NCBI GenBank assembly: GCA_030605085.1
Contig: JAUWBH010000005.1
Span: 15,137 to 79,136 of the forward strand
Length of the DNA: 64,000 nucleotides
Origin: Promethearchaeota archaeon
GTDB lineage: Archaea > Asgardarchaeota > Lokiarchaeia > Sigynarchaeales > SOKP01
Direction: 5' to 3'
Shown here: positions 18,890-28,941 of the stretch, piece by piece
Layout: each line of letters begins with the position of its first letter
Position numbering within the stretch: the first letter of the stretch is position 1
Program-made: the position numbers and the translations under genes
Notes under the pieces: model-generated
What the model was told of the DNA's origin: nothing
The model's database searches: none
The model's input: only the letters and a program-made list of their open reading frames with translations

Positions 18890-19504
18890 TTAGGTCTCAT
18901 CAAGACCTAACTGGGTGACCATAATTTTTTTCATTTCTTCTCTATCTTTTGGAAAACCAAACATCTCAGCGTACTTATCGGTTGTAGATAATTCTTGCGA
19001 TCTTCCTTTTTTTACAGCAGAGATTAACCCTTGGTCTAGAAGATACTTAATATGTTCATACGCACCACTACCTCTTATTTTTACTACTAATGATTTTAAA
19101 ATGGGTTGTTTTAGGGCGATAATAGTTAGGGTCCTTAGATATCTCTCTGCAATTGCCCCACCTTTGGCAAATTTTGAAACTTTATCAATGTATTCTGATT
19201 TTAAAGTCATCTGGAATCCCTCACCGACTTGATTAATTACTAGCGCCGTTGAGCGTTCTAAATAATTAATAGCTACATCGTTGATTAATTTTTCCACTTC
19301 ATTTTTAGAAATTTCTAGTTTAGTTGATAATTCTTCCACAGTAAGAGGTCTGCCAGCGACATAAAGTGCTGCTTCAATTTGATTTCGATGGAAATTTTTT
19401 AATTTTTCTTCAATATTTTCATCAGACGATTTTTCAGACGATTTGTCGTCAGTGGAGTTTTCTACTTCTTCATTATTGTTTATATTTTCTTCGGAATTAT
19501 TCAT
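18890..19504 (-). CDS. scpB: Segregation and condensation protein B
   Basis: ScpB binds the kleisin ScpA in the SMC-ScpAB condensin that organises and segregates chromosomes. After an acidic, Ser/Asn-rich ~35-residue leader there are two winged-helix domains. Typical ScpB sequence includes 'IEAALYVAGRPLTVEEL', 'AERYLRTLTIIALKQPILK', 'RGSGAYEHIKYLLDQGLI', and 'ELSTTDKYAEMFGFP' at the end. It lies 31 bp downstream of scpA on the same strand, and SMC is just upstream of that, the usual operon order. It is intact, with an ATG start. Confidence 0.93.
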   Translation of the reverse strand: MNNSEENINNNEEVENSTDDKSSEKSSDENIEEKLKNFHRNQIEAALYVAGRPLTVEELSTKLEISKNEVEKLINDVAINYLERSTALVINQVGEGFQMTLKSEYIDKVSKFAKGGAIAERYLRTLTIIALKQPILKSLVVKIRGSGAYEHIKYLLDQGLISAVKKGRSQELSTTDKYAEMFGFPKDREEMKKIMVTQLGLDET

Positions 19505-19535
19505 ATTTTCCTTAAGATATTTAAATTTAAAATTA

Positions 19536-20534
19536 TTATCTTAAACTAATTGAGATGTCTTTAAACTCATCTCCTTGAAAGAGTTTAACTCTATTTCCTG
19601 TACTTAAGAACATTAGAGCTAAAAACACTCTTACTAAAGCAAATTTTCGCCCAATACTACTGTTCTCTTCGTTTTTTACAATTCTTAATAGGTCGAAAAA
19701 ACTAGTGTCGCTATTATTAAGAGTTATAGTTGCCTTTATTCGTTTAAACCAGCTTTCGTGTAATTCTTCTATGGTTTGTTCTCTTCCGCTAATATGTTTT
19801 AAAAGTTCTTTAGGTAATCTAGCATTGGATTTCATCTGTATTCTTTGTTTTTTAGCCTCTTCTAGTCTAATTCGTTTTCTTCTCAACTTTTCTTTTTTTT
19901 GCATTGTCTCTATTATCGCATCTCTCATTGCTTCAAATAATTCATCTTTGGTAGATATTTTCATTTTGGGTTGAGATGGTTGTGGTAAGGCTTTAGGAAT
20001 TGTTCTCGTGTGTCTTTTTCTAAATTGCATGAGTTCTTCCATTTTTTGAATGCGCTCTTCTTCTCTGATTATGCTAGAAATTTTAAAATGATGTAATAAA
20101 GCAGCTGATTTTAGTGCAATCCCCGATATTTTGTAATTTATTATATCTTCTTGAAACATATTAGTAAAAAATTGATCAATTAAGTTAGCTAAGTCGTAAA
20201 ATGCAACATCAGATTCCTTAGCTAATTCAAAATCTAATAGAGAGTTAAATGGGGGTTTTTGCCAAAATTTTAATTCAACTCTTTCTTTTCTCAATAAATC
20301 CAAATTGTCTTCGTCGTCAAGTCCAGCAATTATCTCTTCTTCTAATTGTTCTTCTTGGGTTCTATCAATAAAATCGGGATGTGATGCTATTTTTTGAACA
20401 AGCTCAACAATATCTTCCTTTTTAGCCGTAGAATGTATTTTTATATTATTTTTTTTACAAAATTCTCTTAATTCTTTGACCGACCAACTATTGAAATCAG
20501 TTTTATTGATAGATTTTCTATTATTTGAAATTTC
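19536..20534 (-). CDS. scpA: ScpA kleisin with an N-terminal SAP-like domain; start unresolved
   Basis: The core from about 20303 downward matches ScpA: an N-terminal helical SMC-neck-binding region ('FYDLANLIDQFFTNMFQEDI', 'ISGIALKSAALLHHFKI') and a C-terminal winged helix ('SFFDLLRIVKNEENSSIGRK ... LVRVFLALMFLSTGNRVKLF'). The same frame stays open upstream to 20534 and encodes a SAP-like motif ('WSVKELREFCKKNNIKIHST', then AKKEDIVELVQKI), which normally binds DNA. The upstream frame has no ATG, GTG or TTG before 20303. An ATG at 20544, 12 nt after the SMC stop, reads three codons and would join this frame if one A were absent. So a one-base error, a non-canonical start, or an internal TTG at 20303 are the options. 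Kleisins with a SAP domain are not ones I know. Confidence 0.8.
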   Translation of the reverse strand, partial: EISNNRKSINKTDFNSWSVKELREFCKKNNIKIHSTAKKEDIVELVQKIASHPDFIDRTQEEQLEEEIIAGLDDEDNLDLLRKERVELKFWQKPPFNSLLDFELAKESDVAFYDLANLIDQFFTNMFQEDIINYKISGIALKSAALLHHFKISSIIREEERIQKMEELMQFRKRHTRTIPKALPQPSQPKMKISTKDELFEAMRDAIIETMQKKEKLRRKRIRLEEAKKQRIQMKSNARLPKELLKHISGREQTIEELHESWFKRIKATITLNNSDTSFFDLLRIVKNEENSSIGRKFALVRVFLALMFLSTGNRVKLFQGDEFKDISISLR

Positions 20535-20556
20535 TTATCACCATAATTTTCAATTA

Positions 20557-23500
20557 CTACTTACTTTCTTCTATTTGCGGCACCACATCTTCCAATTTAA
20601 GGAGTCTCTTTGCTTCTTCTTCCAAATCAACGCTAAAAATATCAGTTATACCAGACTGTTGCATTGAAACGCCGTAAATTCTATCAGCATTTACTATATT
20701 TTGTTCTCTGTGGCTGATGACAAGGAATTGAGCTTGTTTCGAGAACTCTTTTATAAGTAAACTTGCTTTCATGACATTAACGGAGTCTAATTGACTATCT
20801 ATCTCATCCATTATGTAAAAAGGCGCAGGATAAAATTCTTGAACTGCAAATATAAATGATAACGCTACTAATGTTTTCTCTCCTCCACTTAAAATCTATA
20901 ATTAACTAATTTTTTTACCTCTTGGTCTCGCCTCAATACTAATTCCTCCTTCAAAGGGTTTATCGGGGCGATCTAGAATCATTTTAGCGGACCCTCCCGG
21001 AGATAACTTTTGAAATATGCGCGAAAACTCGCGATTTATCTCGTGGTACGCTTTCATAAAAGTTCGAGTTTTTTCTAATTCAATCTTATCAATTGCATTT
21101 AGAATTGACTTCCGTTCTCTTTGGATTGTTTGTCTTCGCATATCAATCTCATCAAACCTTTCTTTAACAGCATCGTATTGGTCAATAGCTTTTAAATTAA
21201 CGGGTTCAAGTGCTTTTTTTTTTTCTGTAGCTAGTGAAATATCTTTTTGTAACATTTCTTCCGACAAATCGTCTGCTATTCTTGGCAATTTGCCATAATC
21301 TTTTGACCTTTCGTATAAAGTTTTAATTTGATCGGTACAAATAATCTTTTTTGATTCGTAATTATTCATTTTAGAATTTTCCATAGAAAGATCTGATTTT
21401 AAAATGTTAAGAATTTTTTGATATTGCTTTTGATTGTTCCACGAATGGTCCTTTTCTTGAATTAGTTTATCGATTTCTCCTTGTTTCGCTTCTTTTTTCT
21501 TTTCAACATTTGTTAAATTCTCATTTAATTTCTTTATTTCTTCGACCGTTGATTCTACTTGTTGTTCAGTGGTCTTGATATCTTCCTTAATGGTAACTAT
21601 TTGTTGTTCTCTTTCTTTATTCTTATTAAGCTCGTGTAATTTTTCTAGAGTTTTCTGTAATTCTTTGTTTAATTCATTTAATTTTTTTTGGGCAACTTTT
21701 TGAGCGTCTAATTCTTTAACTTTTTCGTTTCTCAAAAGATCTATAACTTGCTGAACTCCATCAATATCTTTTTGAATTTCATTCGCTTTAGAATTAAAGA
21801 GTTCTAAATTTTTTTTACATGTTTCAATATTATTTTTTGCTTCAATATTTTCTTTAGTTAATTCTTCAATGGAATTTAGGTTTCGCTTTACATTTTCAAG
21901 CGATCTCAATTGATCCATTGTTTTTTCTAAATTTTTATTTTCTTCATCTATCTGTGTTTGAATATTTTCTGTAATTTCCCAGAATTTTGTTTTGTCGCTA
22001 TTAAAAGATTCAATATCTTTTTGTAAAGAATTTTTTTCTGATTGTAATTTGTTTATATTTTCTTCGGTTTTAATTATTATATTTTTCTTCTCTTCTGTGG
22101 TATTAGTTAATTCCCTTATAATATTGTCAATTTCTTCAATATTTCCAAATAGTGTGTGAATTCCTTGGAGTTCTTGAAGTTTCTCTTGCACATCATCTAA
22201 TTCAGATTGAGTTATCTCAATATTTTCTTGAATCTCAGAAACTCTTTCCCAATAACTCTCTTTAAGTTCCTTTAAATCATTAATTTCTACATTTAATTTT
22301 TTATATTCATCTAATTTATCTTTAATAATTTTATCTCTTTCTTCTATTTCTTTTTTATATTTCTCAATTTTTTCGTTTAATTCTTCAATATTTTTATTAA
22401 CTCCTTCAAGTCTTTGGCTTGAAGCTGATAAATTTTCGGAATCATGTTTATTTTGGATGTTAATTTGCGCTATTTTTTTTTCAAAATCATTTAAATTATC
22501 TTCTTGTCCTTTAATATTATCAGAAATTTCTTCTAATTGTTTGTATAATTCTTTATTTTTAGAGATAGTTAATTTTCTTAGAGAGATATGTATATTTTCT
22601 AAAATCTCCATTAAGTCCATTACAAAACTATCAAAATTTGAAGTAGATTCTTGTATTGCTACATCAGACGATTCTTTTACTTTATTTATAAGTTGCTCAA
22701 TAGTAGAATCAGCATGTTCGGTAAATATGCCTAAAGTGTGGACCATGGAATTAATCGTTTCCGATAATTCAGGAGTTGTGTCAGTACTGCTAATTGTTTC
22801 AAGGGTTTTCATAATATCTATTATATCTAAAACAAATTTTTTATAATCTTCTGCTGATAATTCAATTGCTTCTGCGTTTGATTGTTGTATGTTGCCCTTG
22901 ATAGATTCTACTGATACATGAATGTTTTGAGTAAGCATACTTAATATTTGAAGTATTCCTCTAATATCTTCTGTGTTTTTCTCGTATTCCTTTTCAGAAT
23001 TATCAATCCTCACTACTAATGCTCTTTTTTCTTTAGTAAGCTCTTCTAACCGTCTCTGAATATTTTCTTCTTTAATTCTGAGGTTATTTAATTCATTCTT
23101 CGTTTTTGAAAGATCGTTATTTAAAGAATTAACATTTAATTCTAAATTATGTTTTTCTCGTTCCAAGTTCGTTAATTCTTTTTCAAATATTTTTAATTCA
23201 GTGTTAAGATTTGAGATTTTTCCTTTGTTATCGTTAATTTCAGCATCAATGGACCCTTGCTTCATTTTTAATAATTCTAGGTTTTGCTCATTCTTTCGAT
23301 AAGAAGAATTTTCTACTTTTGATTTATTTTTTAACTCGATAAGATGATTGTTTATTTCTTCTCTTTTATTTAATGAATCTTTCAAAATTTCTTCTGTATC
23401 TTTTCCTTTGCTTAAATCTTTGATTTTATTCTGAGAAACAGATTTTTTCTCCTTTAGGTCTTCAATAGTTAACTTATTCATTTTAATTTCAGTATTCAAT

Positions 23501-25017
23501 GATGACAATATTGCCTTCAAATCAGATAATTTTGAATTTAATTGATTTTTTTCCATTTGAGCGACAGTGATATTATTTTCTAACTTTTTCTGCTTCTGAT
23601 TTTCTTCAGATGTTATACTTTTTAAATCGTTAATTCTTTTTCTAATCTCGTCTTCGATCTTTTTAGTTGCTTCGATTGCATTATCTATATTCTCTGCATT
23701 TCCTTTTAATTTCTCTAATTCTTGTTTTAAATTCATTTTTTTAGATTCATTTTTCTTAATGTTTTCTTTAAGCACTACTATTTGTGCTTCGTTTGACGAT
23801 ATATCTTGTTTTATTTTTGAGATTTCTGCATTAAAGTTAGATTTTTTATCTTCATTATTTTTTATTTTTATATCAAGTTCCGTTTGAGTTTGTTGCCTTT
23901 TTTCAATATCTATTTTTGCCTCTTCAAGACGAACATCTAAGTCAGATATTTCCTTTAATACACCATCTTTTAAAGAATCAAAAGTCTTTCCTTCCTCAAG
24001 TTTCATAAGTAAATTTTCTAATTTCTCTCTATCTTGAGTTAATTTTTTTATTGATTTTTTTGCTAAGTTTAAAGTGGTTTTGTTGGAAGATAGCTCTTCT
24101 TTTAATTTTGTTATGCTTTCGTTTATATTTTCCCTCTCTATTTCTTTTTCAGCAATAGATTTTTGTATATTATCCATCACAAGAGATTCTTGTTTTAAAA
24201 TTTCATCGTGCTTAGTTATTTTTTCATTTAATTCTTCAATGACTTTTGAAATATTTTCAATATCTTTATCTATCGCTTTTTCTTCCTCTTGCAATTTAAG
24301 AATTTTCAAAGCGATTAATTGAGCATTGTAATTGTTGATTTGGTTTTCGAGTTCGCGCCATTCTAATGCGTCATTTTTTTCTTTTTCAACTTTTTTAAGC
24401 TGAGATGATACTTCTTTAAAAATCGCCTCAAACTGTCCTAAGTCTCTCTCTGCTTTTTCCAATTCTTTCAGTGTTGCCTCTTTCATTTCGTCATATTTTT
24501 GTAAACCAATAAGTTCTTCTATAAATTTTCTCCTATCCTCAGAGTTCATATGAGTCAATTCTACAATCTTACCTTGCAAGACAAATTGGTTCGTACCATC
24601 AGGATCAATATTGCTAACTGCTAGAGCATTTAGTATTTGTTGTCGGGTGGATTTATTTCCGTTCATTTTGTAACCACCGCCACCACCTCGTTTTATTGTT
24701 CTTGTAATTGTAAAATCCTCTTCAGTACCTCCTGGAAATACACCTTCAGAATTATCAAAAGATAGAGTAACTGACGCACGATTAGAGGGATTTTTTCCTT
24801 TTGAGCCCGCAAAAATGAGGTCTTCTAAACTCTTTGCCCTCATGGTTTTTTTACTTAGCCTTCCTAAAGCAAAACATAAAGCATCGATAATATTAGACTT
24901 CCCTGCACCATTAGGTCCAACGATACATGTAAATCCGCTCGATAATTTGACCGTAACCGTTCGATCCCCGAACGACTTAAATCCCGTCATTGAAATTTTT
25001 TTAATATATGTTCCCAT
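20557..25017 (-). CDS. smc: SMC chromosome-partition ATPase, long form, with two in-frame nonsense codons
   Basis: The N-terminal head has Walker A GPNGAGKS at 34-41. It is followed by very long coiled coils, then the C-terminal head with signature motif LSGGEK and Walker B 'FYIMDEIDSQLD'. All lie in one frame of 1486 codons, much longer than the usual ~1180. Directly before the signature motif the frame reads K-K-I-S-[TAA]-L-[TAG]-I-L-S-G-G-E-K, with stops at 20904-20902 and 20898-20896. The distance from RGKK to LSGGEK is six residues, as in other archaeal SMCs, so nothing is inserted. The central region lacks a recognisable globular hinge. SMC with ScpA and ScpB forms the archaeal condensin. 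The stops could be real recoding, mutation or sequence error. Confidence 0.88.
20896..20904 (-). other. Double nonsense (TAA, one codon, TAG) in smc
   Basis: Two stops occur three codons before LSGGEK, at positions that vary among SMC proteins. Both would become glutamine by a single C in place of T (CAA, CAG). A protein restarted downstream would have only the Met inside Walker B ('YIMDEID') and would lack the signature motif, so a split SMC is unlikely to work. Many genes here end in TAA, so general reassignment of stops is excluded. Confidence 0.75.
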
Positions 25018-25107
25018 ATTAGACCTCCTCTTCCATTACTAAAATAAAGAGAAATTAGTTATTTAAGTTTACACTTAAGAAAGAAACATTCCTTTAAAAA
25101 AAAAAAA

Positions 25108-26298
25108 TTAAAATTGAAATACTGCATCGCACACGTTTTTTAAATGCAAAGGATTTACATTTGAAAAAAAATATACTCCACCTATGCAATTTGATGGAGC
25201 ATTAAATATATATTTCTCTTCAATTAAATTCTTTTTTGAAGGGATTAAAATGCCAATCCTCCTAATTTTCTTAATTATTTTTTTAAATTCATCGTCATTT
25301 TTTTCATATTCAAGAGATTCACAGGAAATATCGTAAAGTTCTTTTAATTCTTTTAATGTTAAATAATAGCAATTTGAATTATTCAAAAAATAGTTCGAAA
25401 GATTATCCAAGAAAATTGTAGATAAAATGTCTTCGGAGATATAATCAATCATACTAAACTCATCTATATTAAAAGCGGAATCAAATTGATTTTGACACAA
25501 TTTTAACATTTCAGATTGTTTAATACTTTTTTGAATTTTAAGAAAGGGATAAATTTCTCGAAAAATATCAATTCCTTTACCGGGAACAGGAACATAATGT
25601 TCAAATATTAGATCTGAAATATATTCGATTAATTCTTTATCTATTTCGTGAGAGAATGTCAATGATGCTCTCTGACTAAGAATAGAAAAGAGTTCGTTAT
25701 AAGAAAAGTAATCTAATTTTTGTTTTGTATCAAACTCAGATAACAAATCTAATGTGTTTGCTCTAAGAACTTTATTCACAGTAGAGATTGTGGTTATATT
25801 CATTTCTTTTCCTAATAATAAAAATTTTTTAAATTCCTCAGCTTTCAAATGTTCACTATTTAATAAAATTAAAAAGAGATTTATATTGTTCTTTACATTG
25901 ATCTTTTTTACGGCTAATTTAAATGTGTTTAATAAATGAGAAATTTTTGAATTTAAAATTGATTCTAGATTAAAATTAAGGATTGGGAACTTACTCATCT
26001 CAGCTATAGCTGAACCAATCAATTCTTCAAAATTTTTTTCTTTACAGTTGAGATTAATTGTTAAGAGAGGGATCTCATTTGTATTTTCCGTCATTAAATT
26101 GAAAGTGGTATAATTTACAATTAAACGCTTCCCGATTCCTTGAATCCCTTGAATTAGAAGATTAACAGAAAACTCGTCGGTTAGACTATCATTTAGAATT
26201 GAATGTACCGAATCAATCTCTTTAGTTCTAAATAAAACCCTTGGGGGGATATAGTTTGGATCAAAAATAGCGCGCGGTCCTAATATCGGACGGATCAT
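25108..26298 (-). CDS. Degenerate Orc1/Cdc6-like AAA+ protein
   Basis: The opening 'IFDPNYIPPRVLFRTKEIDS' is the Orc1/Cdc6 lead-in (xPxYxPxxLxxRExEI). The P-loop region is GIQGIGKR at 51-58, where the Thr/Ser after Lys is replaced by Arg. The expected Walker B aspartate/glutamate pair is absent: 'NLFLILLNSEHL' stands in its place. The C-terminal ~100 residues ('YYLTLKELKELYDISCESLE', 'KKIIKKIRRIGILIPS') look like a winged helix. Orc1/Cdc6 recognises replication origins and loads MCM. This copy probably does not hydrolyse ATP and may be a structural or regulatory paralogue. It lies 90 bp upstream of smc, same strand. Confidence 0.7.
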   Translation of the reverse strand: MIRPILGPRAIFDPNYIPPRVLFRTKEIDSVHSILNDSLTDEFSVNLLIQGIQGIGKRLIVNYTTFNLMTENTNEIPLLTINLNCKEKNFEELIGSAIAEMSKFPILNFNLESILNSKISHLLNTFKLAVKKINVKNNINLFLILLNSEHLKAEEFKKFLLLGKEMNITTISTVNKVLRANTLDLLSEFDTKQKLDYFSYNELFSILSQRASLTFSHEIDKELIEYISDLIFEHYVPVPGKGIDIFREIYPFLKIQKSIKQSEMLKLCQNQFDSAFNIDEFSMIDYISEDILSTIFLDNLSNYFLNNSNCYYLTLKELKELYDISCESLEYEKNDDEFKKIIKKIRRIGILIPSKKNLIEEKYIFNAPSNCIGGVYFFSNVNPLHLKNVCDAVFQF

Positions 26299-26398
26299 TT
26301 TTTTAAATTTTTGTTTTTATAAAATCTTTAAATTTAAGTATTTAAAGATCGTTTTATTCAAAGTAAAACGACAAAAACCTTAAATTAAAAATAGAAGA

Positions 26399-26932
26399 TT
26401 ACTCAAAGCTTTCCATTAAAGATTTTAAGTTGTTGGCCAATTTTGGCAAAAATTCGTAGGATCTCGCTTTTATCTTCTTGTTTAAACATAAAGAGACTAA
26501 ATAGAGTCTCACTTTTTTAATATCAATTTTTTTTAAAAAAATTATTCCTTCTTTGCTTTCCGAGCTTTGAGGGAACTCAATATTCGCTACTATGTCAATT
26601 GTATTGATTGCCCATTCTTCTAATTTTTCTAACGCTTGGGCTAAGCGAGGAGCAACTTCTTGACAGACTATTTCATAATTTTTACTTGTAGCACGACTAG
26701 AAATAATGAAAAATTGTTGATCTAACAATATAGCTACTGAGGAGAAAGTTCTTTTCATATATTCTTTTAATAATGTTTGAATTAGTTTGGATTTATGAGA
26801 GACAGAGATCACACCATCCGAAAAAACTTTTAATAGCGTTGATTTATCGTATATTGAAGTGTTATAGAAGAAGAAAGTACTTTCTGTGCTAACGAACTTT
26901 ATTTCATCTTTCAGATAATTAATTGTTTCCAA
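26399..26932 (-). CDS. Small alpha/beta protein of unknown function
   Basis: I do not recognise this 177-aa protein. It begins with helix and strand elements ('STFFFYNTSIYDKSTLLKVF'), then alternates strands and helices: 'FSSVAILLDQQFFIISSRAT', a Glu/Leu-rich helix 'APRLAQALEKLEEW', 'NTIDIVANIEF', 'VRLYLVSLCL'. The overall pattern could be a divergent roadblock/longin-like fold, but the match is too weak to call. It precedes the Orc-like gene on the same strand with a 100-bp gap, so it may belong to the chromosome-maintenance cluster. Confidence 0.55.
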   Translation of the reverse strand: METINYLKDEIKFVSTESTFFFYNTSIYDKSTLLKVFSDGVISVSHKSKLIQTLLKEYMKRTFSSVAILLDQQFFIISSRATSKNYEIVCQEVAPRLAQALEKLEEWAINTIDIVANIEFPQSSESKEGIIFLKKIDIKKVRLYLVSLCLNKKIKARSYEFLPKLANNLKSLMESFE

Positions 26933-27100
26933 AATTTCCTTATTATTTTTTATATCAGGATCGCATTTTTAAGCTAAATTTCTTATTTAGTATTAATAAA
27001 ATTGATGTTTTTCCTCCGTTTTCCAGCCCACAAAAAACAACTTTTTGAAATTTTTTTTTAGGAATTAATTATCATCTCTAATTTTTTTACTATGCTACGC

Positions 27101-27910
27101 TTAATTATTAACTATGGTTACTTTAATTTTGCTTTTTTCGACTTTTTCATTTAATCTTTCTTTCCTTAATTTTTTCGGAAATTCTAAATCTATATCATCG
27201 CAAATGCACGCACTTGAACCAGTAGCTCCTTCAATAACTCTTAATTTTGAGGGCGTAATATAGCCGCGAACGAATGAGATTATTTTGCTTTTTCCCACAA
27301 ACCTTCTCTCTTCTATTTCTCCTACGGAGTTGCAGGCAGCAATAGGTATTCTATTTTCTAAAACGCGTGCTTTTAGATAAATTTCCCAATTTTCCATCCC
27401 ATCTTCTCGAATTTGAGTGGGAGAACACAAAAAATCAGCTCCACTTTCAGCAGCTAAACGAGGTGTCTCATAAAAAGCCATATCAAAGCATATTAAAATA
27501 GCAAAATAAAAATTATTTAATTTAAATAAATTTAATTCTTTTCCGGGTTTAAAATGTCTTCTTTCATAACTATATAGATGGATCTTATCTTGTCTTCCAA
27601 TTTCTTCTCCCTTTTTGTTAAAATAATAACATGTAATGCTCGGCTTCAAATTATTTCTTTTTTCCCAAATCCCTCCAGATAGAATGTTAATATTGTACTC
27701 TTTTGCTAAATCTTTAATGAAATTATAATCGTCTCCTCTTTCTTTTTGAAAATTAAGGGGAATATTGTTTAATAATGGAACCCATCTTTCTGGTAAACAT
27801 ACAATGTTCGCATCAAATTGATTTAAAAGTTTTTTTAGATTATTCTCAATTTCAGAATAACATTTATCTCTATCCTGAAAAAATCTTGGTTGAAGGCATG
27901 CGATTCTCAT
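27101..27910 (-). CDS. Carbon-nitrogen hydrolase (nitrilase superfamily)
   Basis: The 269-aa protein has the complete Glu-Lys-Cys triad: Glu41 in 'VCLPERW', Lys109 in 'QDKIHLY' and the nucleophile Cys141 in 'FAILICFDMAFYE'. 'SGADFLCSPTQI' and 'RVLENRIPIAACNSVGE' are also typical. Members hydrolyse amides or nitriles (omega-amidase, N-carbamoyl hydrolase and similar). The substrate cannot be inferred from sequence or neighbours, as the adjacent HAD gene shows no obvious link. It is cytosolic, starts at an ATG and is intact. Confidence 0.92.
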   Translation of the reverse strand: MRIACLQPRFFQDRDKCYSEIENNLKKLLNQFDANIVCLPERWVPLLNNIPLNFQKERGDDYNFIKDLAKEYNINILSGGIWEKRNNLKPSITCYYFNKKGEEIGRQDKIHLYSYERRHFKPGKELNLFKLNNFYFAILICFDMAFYETPRLAAESGADFLCSPTQIREDGMENWEIYLKARVLENRIPIAACNSVGEIEERRFVGKSKIISFVRGYITPSKLRVIEGATGSSACICDDIDLEFPKKLRKERLNEKVEKSKIKVTIVNN

Positions 27911-28016
27911 TTTAAAGATGACACAATTTTTTCTTATTTATTTAATCATAGATTATTTTATTTTATTTTATTTTATTTTATTATTATTTAAGTGCAATTT
28001 TAAGTGATATATGTGA

Positions 28017-28763
28017 TCATTTTTTATTTAGTTCGTGGATTTCATCAATTATATCAAAAATTTCATTTAAATCAAAAATTTCGTAATCTGGTTTTAACTC
28101 ATCTGGAATTTTTTCACTGCCAAAGTCATGTTTCCCACCACGATGAATGTAAATGCTATAAATATTATTTAATTTAGCAGGAATTACATCTTTATCAATT
28201 CGATCCCCCACATAGATAGTTTCGGGGCCTTTTACTTCAAATTTTTTTAAACAATGATCAAATAATTTAGGGTTTGGTTTTCTTATTCCAATTTCGTCTG
28301 ACACAACAGTTAAATCTATTAAATCATCGATTCCCAATCTTAGAATTTTTTCATATTGTTTAATTGGCAACCCATCAGTAATAATTGCTGTTTTAATTGA
28401 TCTCGCTTTTAAATTTTTTAAACATAGTTCCACATCGTCGTATAATTTTATGGAATCTATTTTCTCTTGATGATAAGCCATAACTGCCGCCGATATAAGT
28501 TTAAATTGGAGGGAATAAGGAATCTTTTCTTCTATTTGTTCAAGTCGATTATATCTTCGAATAAAATAATTATAATGGGTCGGAGAATTTGAACCGTATT
28601 CCTTAACTACCTCTTGCAGCATTTTTATTGCTTTTGGTCTCTCAATGTTTAAACCTAAACTTATCATGGCGTCTATTCCTTTAATTCTAGCATTATCAGA
28701 TAAACCCGTACTGTCAAAGAGACAATCGTCAAGGTCAAATCCCACCAATTTTATATAACTCAT
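28017..28763 (-). CDS. HAD-superfamily phosphatase-like hydrolase
   Basis: The 248-aa HAD protein has motif I 'VGFDLDDCLFD' (nucleophile Asp10, Asp12), motif II 'AIITDG', motif III Lys in 'GIRKPNPKLF' and motif IV 'IYVGDRIDKDV'. A helical cap of the C1 type lies between motifs I and II. It removes phosphate from a small metabolite, which cannot be identified. The gene is on the same strand as the nitrilase gene and ends about 100 bp upstream of it, separated by an ATTTT repeat tract. Confidence 0.9.
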   Translation of the reverse strand: MSYIKLVGFDLDDCLFDSTGLSDNARIKGIDAMISLGLNIERPKAIKMLQEVVKEYGSNSPTHYNYFIRRYNRLEQIEEKIPYSLQFKLISAAVMAYHQEKIDSIKLYDDVELCLKNLKARSIKTAIITDGLPIKQYEKILRLGIDDLIDLTVVSDEIGIRKPNPKLFDHCLKKFEVKGPETIYVGDRIDKDVIPAKLNNIYSIYIHRGGKHDFGSEKIPDELKPDYEIFDLNEIFDIIDEIHELNKK

Positions 28764-28941
28764 TGTACAATTTAAAATCTTTTGTAATTTAAATAAAACA
28801 ATTGTTTAAAGACATTTTAATAAGATAAATTTATTTATTTATTAGAATATATAATCTTTAATCATTAATTATTGACAACCATAAACATTTTAAAAAGAAA
28901 TAAACCAACATAATCGTAAATATTTAAGGGAGAATCATTAA

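Noticed and set aside
20557..20811. Separate SMC C-terminal gene starting at the Walker B Met
   Set aside because: Such a protein would lack the LSGGEK signature, and the upstream codons continue the SMC sequence without a gap. A split gene is unlikely.
27955..27982. ATTTT pentanucleotide run between the nitrilase and HAD genes
   Set aside because: A simple AT microsatellite in AT-rich DNA, with no sign of function.
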